This document shows, in pieces, positions 1 through 9,230 of a stretch of 64,000 nucleotides of DNA. This DNA is from Rhinopithecus roxellana (Eukaryota; Chordata; Mammalia; Primates; Cercopithecidae). The stretch spans positions 85,498,033 through 85,562,032 of the forward strand of contig NC_044550.1 of the NCBI RefSeq assembly GCF_007565055.1. The letters run 5' to 3'. The position numbers were made by a program, and so were the translations under genes. Positions within the stretch are counted from its first letter, which is position 1, and each line of letters begins with the position of its first letter. Below the pieces are notes generated by a model. It had not been told where the DNA came from and searched no databases. It worked only from the letters and a program-made list of their open reading frames with translations.

Positions 1-1987
1 GTGAGAGAGGGTGTCCTTGTCTTGTGCAAGTTTTTGAAGGGAATGATTCCAGCTTTTCCCCATTCAGTAAGATATTGGCTCTGGGTTTGTCATAAATAGC
101 TCTTATTATTTTGATATATGTTCCATCAATACCTAGTTTATTGAGAGTTTTTAGCTTGAAGGGGTGTTGAATTATATTGAAGGCCTTTTCTGCATCTATT
201 GAGATAATCATGTGGCTGTTGTCATTGGTTCTGTGTATGTGATGGATTATGTTTATTGATTTGCATATGCTGAACCAGCACTGCATCCCAGGGATGAAGC
301 CAACTTGATCTTGGTGGATAAGTTATTTGATGTGCCACTAGATTTGGTTTGCCAGTATTTTATTTATGATTTTTGCATCAGTGTTTATCAGGGATATTGG
401 CCTGAAATTTTCTTTTTTTGTTGTGTCTCTGCCAGGTTTTGGTATCAGGATGACCCTGGCCTCATAAAATGAGTTAGGGAGGAGTCCCTCTTTTTCTATT
501 GTTTGGAATAGTTTCAAAAGGAATGGTACCAGTTCCTCTTTGTACTTATGGCAGAATTCATCTGTGAATCCATATAGTCCTGGGCTTTTTTTGGTTAGTA
601 GTCTATGAATTATTGCCTCAATTTCAGAACTTGCTATTGGTCTATTCAGGAATTCGACTTCTTCCTGGTTTAGACTCAGGAGGGTGTATTTGTCCAGGAA
701 TTTATCCATTTCTTCTATATTTTCTAGTTTATTTGCATAGAGGTGTTTGTAGTATTCTCTGATGGTAGTTTGTATTTGTCTGGGATCAGTGATGATCTCT
801 CCTTTATCATTTTTTATTGTGTCTACCTGATTCTTCTCTCTTTTCTTCTGTATTAGTCTGGCTAACAGTCTATTTTGTTGATCTTTTCTAAAAACCAGCT
901 CCTGGATTCATTGATTTTTCAAAGGATTTTTTATGTCGCTATCCCCTTCAGTTCTGCTCTGATCTTAGTTATTTCTTGTCTTCTGCTAGCTTTTGAATTT
1001 GTTTGCTCTTGCTTCTCCAGTTCTTTTAATTGTGATGTTAGGGTGTCAATTTTAGATCTTTCCTGCTTTCTCTTGTGGGCATTTGGAGCTATAAATTTCC
1101 CTTTAAACATTGCTTTAGCTGTGTCCCAGAGATTCTGGTACATTGCGTCTTTGTTCTCATTGGTTTCAAAGAACTTATTTATTTCTGCCTTCATTTTGTT
1201 ATTTACCCAGTAGTCATTCAGGAGCAGATTGTTCAGTTTCCATGTAGTTGTGCGGTTTTGAGCGAGTTTCCTAATCCTGAGTTCTAATTTGATTGCACTG
1301 TGGTCTGAGAGACTGTTTGTTATGATTTCCATTCTTTTGTATTTGCTAAGGGGTGTTTTACTTCCAATTATGTGGTCAATTTTAGCATAAGTGCGATGTG
1401 GTGCTGAGAAGAATGTATATTCTGTTGATTTGGGGTGGAGAGTTATGTAGATGTGTATTAGATCTGCTTGGTCCAGCTGAGTTCAAGTCCTGAATAGCCT
1501 TGCTAATTTTCTGCCGATCTGTCTAATATTCACAGTGGGGTGTTAAACTTTCCTGCTATTATTATGTGGGTGTCTAAGTCTCTTTGTAGGTCTCTAAGAA
1601 CTTGCTTTATGAATCTGGGTGCTCCTGTATTGGGTGCATATATATTCAGGATAGTTAGCTCTTCTTGTTGAATTGATCCCTTTACCATTATGTAATGGCC
1701 TTCTTTGTATCTTTTGATCTTTGTTGGTTTAAAGTCTGTTTTATCAGAGACTAGGATCGCAACCCCTGATTTTTTTTTTTTTTTTCTTTCCATTTGCTTG
1801 GTAAATCTTCCTCCATCCCTTTATTGTGAGCCTATGTGTGTCTTTACACATGAGATGGGTCTCCTGAATACAGCACACCGATGGGTCTTGACTCTATCCA
1901 GTTTGCCAATGTGTGTCCTTTAATTGGGGCATTTAGCCCATTTACATTTAAGGTTAATATTGTTATGTGTGAATTTGATCCTGTCAT
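1..1987 (-). pseudogene. L1 ORF2p fragment (endonuclease plus N-terminal RT), broken
   Basis: ORF2p is the L1 endonuclease/reverse transcriptase that nicks target DNA and copies L1 RNA there. The start aligns with ATGACAGG at 1987 (minus strand). Frame pieces at 1530-1793 and 931-1332 carry endonuclease text such as VAILVSDKTDFKPTKIKR and LSDHSAIKLELR; the piece at 338-709 carries RT text (KKSPGLYGFTDEF, ILIPKPGRDTTKKENFRPIS). Several frameshifts and stops separate these pieces. A run of T at about 1770-1787 (A on the coding strand) lies where the L1 sequence has a shorter lysine-rich A tract. About 660 of roughly 1,275 codons fall in the window. It is a dead copy. Confidence 0.92.
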
Positions 1988-2050
1988 TATGATGCTAGCT
2001 GGTTATTTTGCCCATTAGTTGATGCAGTTTCTTCATAGTGTCGATGAGCT

Positions 2051-3200
2051 TTACAATTTGGTATGTTTTTGCAGTGGCTGGTACTAGTTGTTCCTTTCCA
2101 TGTTCAGTGCTTCCTTCAGGAGCTCTTTTTTTTTTTTTTTGTAAATTATTTTATTTCTTCCCTGATGATTTAGAAGGACTATCTTCAAACCAGTACAAAT
2201 GTTTTATACATAATTCCTGGCCATATACTAACCAGTTGAGTAATTTGTTGCTCCATAAAGACAGGCCTGGTGATGACAGAATCTCTCAGCATTTGCTTGT
2301 CTGCAAAGGATTTTATTTCTCCTTCACTTATGAAGCTTAGTTTGGCTGGGTATGAAATTATGTGTTGAAAATTCTTTTCTTTAAGAATGTTGAATATTGG
2401 CCCCCACTCTCTTCTGGCTTGTAAGGTTTCTGCTGAGAGATCCTCTGTTAGTATGATGAGCTTCCTTTTGTGGGTAACCTGACCTTTCTCTCTGGCTGCC
2501 CTTAACATTTTTTCCTTCATTTCAACCTTGATGAATCTGACTATTATGTGTCTTGGGGTTGCTCTTCTTGAGGAGTATCTTTGTGGCATTCTCTGTATCT
2601 CCTGAATTTGAATGTTGGCCTGTCTTGCTAGGCTGGGGAAGTTCTCCTGGGCAATATGCTGAAGAGTGCTTTCCAACTTGGTTCCATTTTCCCTGTCACT
2701 TTCAGGTACACCAATCAAAGGTAGGTTTGGTCTTTTCATGTAGTGCCATATTTCTTGGAGGAATTGTTCGTTCCTTTTCATTCTTTTTTCTCTAATCTTG
2801 TCTTCAAGATTTATTTCATTAAGTTGATTTTCAATCTCTGATATCCTTTCTTCTGCTTGATCGATTTGGCTATTGATACTTCTGTATGCTTCACAAAATT
2901 TTCAGGTTGTATTTTTCAGCTCCGTCAGGTCATTTATGTTCTTCTGTAAACTGGTTATCCTAGTTAGCAATTCTACCTTTTTTCAAGGTTCTTAGCTTTT
3001 TTGCATTGGGTTAAAACATGCTCCTTTAGCTCAGAGAAGTTTGTTATTACCCACCTTTTGAAGCCTACTTCTGTCAATTCGTCAAACTCGTTCTCCATCC
3101 AGTTTTGTTCCTTTGCTGGTGAGTTGTGATCCTTTGTAGAAGAGGCGTTCTGTTTTTTGGAATTTTCAGCCTTTTTGCTCTGATTTTTCCTCATTTTCAT
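2051..3200 (-). pseudogene. L1 ORF1p, broken, with internal insertion
   Basis: ORF1p is the L1 RNA-binding trimeric chaperone. The N-terminal piece (2973-3200) has the KxxNxxNAS-like start and WMENEFDELTEVGFKRW. The coiled-coil region between about 2780 and 2970 is out of frame. The RRM and C-terminal part (2185-2781) contains KRPNLPLIGVPESDRENGTK, ATPRHIIVRF and ARREWGPIFNILKEKNFQ. After the QMLRDSVITRP motif the frame runs into an inserted sequence and ends early. The original C-terminal tail resumes beyond the insert and would stop at 2051-2053. Without the insert the length is about 1,015 bp, the normal ORF1 size. Confidence 0.92.
2126..2255 (-). mobile_element. Short poly(A) cDNA-like insert in L1-A ORF1
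   Basis: About 130 bp interrupts ORF1 between 'caggagctctt' and 'acaggcctggtgatgac', which are adjacent in other L1 copies, including L1-B in this window. On the minus strand the insert ends with AATAAA (2150-2155), then about nine bases, then an A-run of about 15, as in a retroposed mRNA 3' end. One minus-strand frame runs open for about 38 codons and stops in a TAA that overlaps the AATAAA. I do not recognise the source transcript. No clear target duplication is visible, so a small deletion at the site or a non-standard insertion is possible. Confidence 0.6.
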
Positions 3201-4652
3201 GCATTTATCTACCTTTGGTCTTTGATGTTGATAACCTTCGAATGGGGTTTCTGAGTGGTTGTCCTTTTTGTTGATGTTGATGCTATTCCTTTCTGTTTGT
3301 TAGTTTTCTGTCTGAGAATCAGGCCCCTCTGCTGCAGGTCTGCTGGAATTTGCTGGAGGTCCACTCCAGACCCTGTGTGTCTGGGTATCACCAGCGGAGG
3401 CTGCAGAACAGCAAAGATTGCTGCCTGTTTCTTCCTCTGGAAGCTTCATACCAGCGGGGCACCCGCCAGATACCAGCCGGAGCTCTCCCTGCTGACAGGT
3501 GTTTCCCAGTCAGAAGGCACACGGGTCAAGGGACCCACTTGAGTAGTCAATCTGTCCTTTGGCAGAGCTCGAACACTGTGCTGGGAGGTTCACTGCTCCC
3601 TTCATAGCCTGAAGGAAGGGACATTTAAGTCTGCTGAAGCTGTGCCTACAGCTGCCCTTCCCCCAGCTTCTCTGTCCCAGGGAGATGAAGGTTTTATCTA
3701 TAAGCCCCCGACTGAGGCTGCTGCCTTGTTTTCAGAGATGCCCTGCCTAGAGACGAGGAATCTAGAGAGGCTGTCTGGCTACAGCAGCTTGGCTGAGTTG
3801 TGAACTGTGAGCTGTGGTGGCCTCTGTCCAGTTCAAACTTCACGGCGGCTTTGTTTACACTGTGAGGGGAAAACGGCCTAAAAGCCTCAGTAATGGTGGA
3901 CCCCCCTCCCTCCACCAATCTCAAGTGTCCCAGGTCAACTTCAGACTGCTGTGCTGGCAGCAAGAATTTCAAGCCAGTCTTTGTTTACACTGTGAGGAGA
4001 AAACGGCCTAAAAGCCTCAGTAATGGTGGACCCCCCTCCCTCCACCAATCTCAAGCGTCCCAGGTCAACTTCAGACTGCTGTGCTGGCAGCAAGAATTTC
4101 AAGCCAGTGGATCTTAGCTTGTTGGGCTCTGTGGGGGTGGGTTCCGCTCAGCTAGACCACTTGGCTCCCTGGCTTCAGCCCCCTTTCCAGGGGAGTGAAC
4201 AGTTCTGTCTCCCTGGTATTCCAGGCACCACTAGGGTATGAAAAATAACTCCTGCAGCTAGCTTGGTGTCTATCCAAACAGCCTCTCAGGTTTGTGCTTG
4301 AAACCCAGGGCCCTGGTGGCGTAGGTGCCCAAGGGAATCTCCTGGTCTGTGGGTTGTGAAGATCATGGGAAAAGTGTAGTATCTGGGCTGGAGTGCACCA
4401 TTCCTCACAGCACAGTCTCTCACGGCTTCCCTTGGCTAGGGGAGGGAGTTCCCCGACCCCTTGGGCTTCGCGGGTGAGGCAATGCCCCAACCTGCTTCAG
4501 CTCACCCTCTGTGGGCTGCACCCACTGTCTAACCAGTCCAATGAGATGAGCCTGGTACCTCAGTTAGAAAGGCAGAAATCACCTCCCTTGTGCATTGATC
4601 TTGCTGGGAGCTGCAGACTGGAGCTGTTGTTATTCGGCCATCTTGCCAGGAC
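3201..4652 (-). promoter_or_regulatory. L1-A 5'UTR (L1 internal promoter region)
   Basis: About 1.45 kb of GC-richer sequence upstream of ORF1. In primate L1s this region holds the sense promoter near the 5' end and a weaker antisense promoter that would fire rightward here. It is longer than the 5'UTR of L1-B (about 1.03 kb), partly because of the duplication at 3849-4108. Roughly 3350-3480 is the block missing from L1HS, the segment known from published work as the ZNF93-bound 129 bp. Short plus-strand frames here (for example 3893-4117) are by-products. Present activity is unknown. Confidence 0.8.
3849..4108. repeat. 130-bp perfect-period tandem duplication in L1 5'UTR
   Basis: Copy 1 is 3849-3978 and copy 2 is 3979-4108, directly abutting. 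I count two differences (3868 G against 3998 A; 3926 T against 4056 C). The matching part of L1-B has one copy, so duplication is the derived state. The period is not a multiple of three, so antisense frames shift between copies. Confidence 0.95.
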
Positions 4653-5324
4653 CCAATCTCTTTGTTTTAATTCTCATCTAGAATTAGTTTTATGTGAATT
4701 TATATATTTATTTCCTACCCACTAATACTTATTTAAATGTCTCTTTGGTCATTTGGGTTGCTTTCAGCTACTTTTTCAGTAGATTTTTCAAGAAGGATTC
4801 ATGGGAATGCCATTCCCTAAATTATAATGGTTCATGCTTTTTTTTCTTTAAGACCTGTTTAGCTGGGTAGAAAATAGTTATTTCACATTTTCTTTCCTTC
4901 CATACATTCAATATATTTATTTTCTTCTGGCATAAAGATATTATATCAAAAAGTCTGATGATAATATACTTTTATACCCTTTATAAGTTACGTGTTATTT
5001 TAAATACTAAAGAGTTCTTATATTCCTTTATAGTCTAGCAGTTTCACTAAACTAACTTGGTATTGGTCATTCTGAGTCAATCTTGTTAAATATACATTAT
5101 GATCGCTCAATATTAGTTGTAAAAAATGTTTCTTATTATTTAGGAAAGTTTTAATAAATGTCTAGTTTTGTTACATGGTGATTTCCCTTCTTTGATTATC
5201 TATTTATTGGATTTCTCTTACTATCTTTAATTATGTTACTCTCAAAGTCTTTTATTTTCTCATTTCTTTTTAAGAGGTTTGTTTTACTACTTTTTATCAC
5301 TTACTTTTAAAGACAATATATATT
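4653..5324. other. AT-rich spacer, possibly decayed antisense L1M
   Basis: No gene. The phrase around 4855-4935 (a 'tagctgggtagaaaatag' opening followed by 'cttctggcataaag') resembles antisense ORF1-proximal text of old L1M elements, but I cannot place it firmly. This spacer separates L1-A from the 3' end of L1-C. Confidence 0.35.
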
Positions 5325-6957
5325 TTCAAATTTTTACCTTTTTATTTCAATAGGTTTTTGAGGAATAGGTGATATTTAATTACATGAATAAGCTCTTTAG
5401 TGGTGATTTCTCAGATTTTGGTGTACCCATGTCCCAAGCAGTGTACCCTGTACCCAATGTGTAGTCTTTTATCCCTAACCCCTCCCACCCTTTCTCCAAA
5501 GTTCCCATAGTCAATTGTATTATTCTTATGCCTTCACATCCTCATAGCTTAGCTCCCACTTATAAGTGAAAATATACAATGCTTGGTTTTCCATTCCTGA
5601 ATTACTTAACTTAGAATAGTAGTCTCCAATTCCATCTAGGTTGCTGCAAATGCCAATATATTATTCCTTTTTATGGCTGAGTAGTACTCTGTGGTATATA
5701 TTTACCACATTTTCTTTATTGACTCATTGATTGATGGGCATTTGGGCTGGTTCCACGCTTTTGCAGTTGTGAATTGTGCTGCTATAAACATGCATGTGCA
5801 ATAATCTTTTTGGCATAATGACTTATTTTCCTCTGTGTAGATACCCAGGAGTAGGACTGCTGGATCAAATGATAGATCTACTTTTAGTTCTTTAAGGAAT
5901 CTCCACACTTTTTTCCATAGTGGTTGTACTAGTTTACATTCTCACCAACAGTGTAAAAGTGTTCCCTTTTCACACATCCATGCCAACATCTATGATTTTT
6001 TGATTTTTTGATTATGGCCATTATTGCAGGAGTTAGGTGGTATCACTTGTGGTTTTGATTTGCATTTCCCTGATCATTAGTGATGTTGAGCATTTTTTCA
6101 TATGTTCATTAGGCATTTGAATATCTTCTTTTGAGAATTGTCTATTCATGTCCTTAGCCCACTTTTTGATGAGGTTGTTTTTTTTCTTCTTACTGATTTG
6201 TTTGAGTTCCTTGTAGATTCAGGGTATTGGTACTGTGTCAGATGTATAGATTGTGAAGATTTTCTCGCAGTCTGTAGGCTGTCTGTTTACTCTGGTGATT
6301 ACTTCTTTTGCTGTGCAGAAGCTTTTTAGTTTAATTAAGTCCCATCTATTTATCTTTGCTTTTGTTGCATTTACTTTTGGGTTCTTGGTCATGAAGTCTT
6401 TGCCTAAGTAAATGTCTAGAAGGGTTTTTCTGATGTTATCTTCTAGAATTTTTATGGTTTAATGTCTTCGGTTTAAGTCTTTGATCCATTTTGAGTTGAT
6501 TTTTGTATAAGGTGAGAGATGGGGATCCAGTTTTATCCTTCTACATGTGGCTTGCCAATTATCCCAGCACCATTTGTTTAATAGGTTGTCCTTTCCCCAC
6601 TTTATGTTTGTGCTTGCTTTTTTGAAGATCAGTTGGTTGTAAGTATTTGGCTTTATTTCTGGGTTCTCCATACTGTTCCATTGTTCTGCATGCCTGTTTT
6701 TATGCAAGCACCATGCTGTTTTGGTGACTATGGCCTTGTAGTATAGTTTGAAGTCAAGTAATGTGATGCCTCCAGATTTGTTCTTTTTGCTTAATCTTGC
6801 TTTGGCTGTGTGGGCTCTTTTTTGGTTCTGTATGAATTTTAGGATTTTTTTTTGTAGTTTTGTGAAGAATGATGGTGGTATTTTGATGGGAATTGCATTG
6901 AATTTGTAGCTTGCTTTTAGCAGTATATTCATTTTCACAATATTGATTCTACCCTTC
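5325..6957 (-). mobile_element. L1PB-type LINE-1 (L1-C), segment 1: 3'UTR and ORF2 C-terminus
   Basis: This is the 3' end of an L1 lying antisense, beginning in a degenerate T-rich tail. It reads through the 3'UTR into the ORF2 C-terminal region: the frame at 5702-5908 has FDPAVLLLGIYTEEN and AWNQPKCPSI, and the 6459-7226 frame has KFIQNQKRA, SGGITLLDFKLYYKAIVTKTAW and NKWCWDNWQATCRR before it runs into the LTR. Text continues exactly across the THE1 insertion at 9231. Stops and frameshifts throughout make it inactive. Confidence 0.9.
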
Positions 6958-7306
6958 TGATATGGTTTGGCTGTGTCCCCTCCCAAATCACCTTGAATTA
7001 TAGCTCCCATAATTCCCTTATGTTGTGAGACAGACCCAGTGGTAGATAATTGAATCATGGGGGTGGTTTCCCCCATACTGTTCTCATGGTAGTGAATAAG
7101 TCTCATGAGATCTGATGGTTTTATAAGGGGAAACTTCTTTTGCTTGTTTTTCATTCTCTCTTGCCACAGCCATGTAAGAAGTGCCTTTTGCCTTCCACCA
7201 TAATTGTGAGGCCTCTCCAGCCACATGAAACTGTGAGTCCATTAAACCTATTTTTTTCCCAGTCTTGGGTATGTCTTTATCAGTAGTGTGAAAATGGAAT
7301 AATACA
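6958..7306 (+). repeat. THE1 5' LTR
   Basis: Starts TGATATGGTTTGG and ends AATACA. It has a TATA-like TTATAAG at 7121 and an ATTAAA poly(A)-type signal at 7241-7246, as expected for this LTR family. Confidence 0.93.
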
Positions 7307-8879
7307 GTAAATTGGTACCAGTAGAGTGGGGCAATGCTGAAAAGATACCTGAAAATGTGGAAACCGCTTTGGAACTGGGTAACAGGCAGAGGTTGAAACA
7401 GAGAGCTCAGAAGAAGACAGGAAAATGTGGGAAGGTATGGAACTTCCTAGAGACTTGTTAAATGACTTTGGACAAAATGCTGATAACGATATGGACGATG
7501 AAATCCAGGCTGAGGTGGTCTCAGATGGAGATGAGAGACTTGTTCAGAAGTGGAGCGAAGGTAACTCTTATTATGTTTTAACAAAGACACTGGTAGCATT
7601 TTACTGCTGACCTAGAGATTTGTGGAACTTTGAACTTGAGGGAGATGATTTAAGGTATCTGGCAGAAGAAATTCCTGAGCAGCAAAGCATTCAAGATGTG
7701 ACTTGGGTGCTATTAAAGGCATTCCATTTTAAAAGGGAAACAGAGCATAAAAGTTCAGAAAATTTGCAGCTTAACAATGCAATAGAAAAGAAAATCCCAT
7801 TTTCTGAGGAGAAATTGAAATTGGCTGCAGATATTTGCATAAATGACAAGGACCCAAACGTTAATCACCAACACAATGGGAAAAATGTTTCCAGGGCATG
7901 TTGGAGACCTTTGCAGCAGCCCCTCACCCCATCACAGACCCGGAGGCCTAGGAGGAAAAAATGATTTCATGGGCCTGTCCCAATGTCCCTCTGCTGTGTG
8001 CAGTCTAGGGGCTTGGTGCTCTGCATCCTAGCCACTCTCGCAATGACTAAAAGGGGCCAAGGTACAGGTCAGGTCATGGGTTTCAAATGGTGCAAGCCCC
8101 AAGCATTGGCAGCTTCCACATGGTATTGAGCCTGCAGGTGCACAGAGGTCAAGAACTGAGGCTTCGGAACCTCTGCCTAGATTTCAGAGGATGTATGGAA
8201 ATGCCTTGATGTCCAGGCAGAAGTGTGCTGATGGGGCAGGGCCTTCATGGAGAACCTCTGCCAGGGCAGTGCAGAAGGGAAGTGTGGGGTGGGCACCCCC
8301 ACACAGAGTCCCTACTGGGGCACTTCCTAATGGAGCTCTGAGAAGAGGGTCACTGTCCTCTATACCCCAGACTGGTAGATCCACCAACATCTTTCACTGT
8401 ATGCCTGGAAAAGCCACAGACACTCAATGCCAGCCCATGAAAGCAGCCAGGAGTGAGGCTGTACCCTGTATAGCCACAGGGATGGAACTGCCCAAGACCA
8501 TGGGAACACTTGGGACCATGGGACCTGGATTTGAGACATGGAGTCAAAGGAGATCATTTTGCACCTTTAAAATTTGACTGCCCTGCTGGGTTTCAAGCTT
8601 TCATGGGACTGTAGCCCATTTGTTCTGGCCAATTTCTTCCATTTGGAATGGCTGTATTTACCCAATGCCTATACCCCCATTGTATCTAGGAAGTAACTAA
8701 CTTGCTTTTGATTTTATAGGCTTAGAGGCAGAAGGGACTTGCCTTGTCTCAGATGAGACTTTGGACTGTGGACTTTCGAGTTAATGCTGAAATGAGTTAA
8801 GACTTTGGGGGACTGTTGGGAAGACATGATTGGTTTTGAAATGTGAGGATGTGAGATTTGGGAGGGGCCAGGGGCAGAA
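7307..8879 (+). pseudogene. THE1 internal region with decayed gag-like frames
   Basis: Non-LTR part of the provirus. Open pieces at 7425-7610, 7620-7964 and 8191-8577 match, in order, the longer minus-strand frame of the second THE1 near 55390-56067. For example, FELEGDDLRYLAEE and QQSIQDVTWVLLKAFHFKRETEHK here correspond to FELKGDDLGYLAEK and QQSIQEVTWMLLKTFSFKRETEHK there. A stop at about 7964 and later shifts break this copy. The region ends in a purine-rich tract (about 8860-8879) just before the 3' LTR, the usual plus-strand primer position. MaLR internals are thought to be distant, degenerate gag relatives; no function is implied. Confidence 0.85.
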
Positions 8880-9230
8880 TGATATGGTTTGGCTGTGTCC
8901 CCACCCAAATGTCATCTTGAATTGTAGTTCCCATAATTCCCTCATGTTGTGGGAGGGACCCAGTGAGAGATAATTGAATCATGGAGGTGGATCCCCCCAT
9001 ACTGTTCCTGTGGTAGTGAGTAAGTCTCACCAGAGCTGATCGTTTTTTAAGGGGAAACCCCTTTTGCTTGGTTTTCATTTTCTGTGGCTCCCGCCACGTA
9101 AGAAATGCTTTCACCTTCCACCATGATTGTGAGGCCTCCTCAGCCATGCATCACTGTGAGTCCATTAAACCTACTTTTCTTCCCAGTCTTGGGTATGTCT
9201 TTATCAGCAGTGTGAAAATGGACTAATATA
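8880..9230 (+). repeat. THE1 3' LTR
   Basis: 351 bp, starting TGATATGGTTTGG directly after the purine tract and ending ACTAATATA. The TATA-like motif of the 5' LTR is mutated here (TTTTTAAGG), while ATTAAA is kept at 9163-9168. Confidence 0.93.

Larger units (their letters stand above)
1..4652 (-). mobile_element. LINE-1, L1PA type (L1-A), 3' part outside the window
   Basis: Reading the minus strand from about 4652 down gives an L1 5'UTR, ORF1, the short inter-ORF spacer and roughly the first half of ORF2, which runs off the left edge inside the reverse transcriptase. The 5' end is marked by a plus-strand 'gccatcttgcc', the complement of the conserved L1 start. The 5'UTR still has the segment near its 3' end that L1HS and the youngest L1PA lack, so this copy is older than those. 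Many stops and frameshifts break both ORFs, so it cannot move on its own. Odd features are a 130-bp duplication in the 5'UTR and a poly(A) insert in ORF1. Calling it L1PA rather than L1PB is secure; the exact subfamily is not resolved. Confidence 0.93.
6958..9230 (+). mobile_element. Complete THE1-type MaLR provirus (ERVL-MaLR)
   Basis: Two same-orientation LTRs of about 350 bp flank a 1.57-kb internal region, the normal THE1 plan. It sits inside L1-C: left flank CCTTC (6953-6957) and right flank CCATC (9231-9235) form the expected 5-bp target duplication with one mismatch, and the L1 text rejoins as 'ctaccc...tccatgagc'. The two LTRs differ at very roughly one site in nine by eye, fitting an old insertion. 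THE1 elements lack full retroviral genes and depended on a helper for movement; nothing here could be active. Confidence 0.95.

Noticed and set aside
875..1213. 112-codon plus-strand frame with hydrophobic text
   Set aside because: Antisense shadow of L1-A ORF2; the real coding text is on the minus strand.
3849..4108. CRISPR-like or satellite array
   Set aside because: Only two abutting units with no spacers, inside an L1 of a eukaryotic genome.
3893..4241. Plus-strand frames in the L1 5'UTR as possible ORF0-like antisense peptides
   Set aside because: They arise in and from the duplicated block and change frame between copies; I could not match them to ORF0 with confidence.
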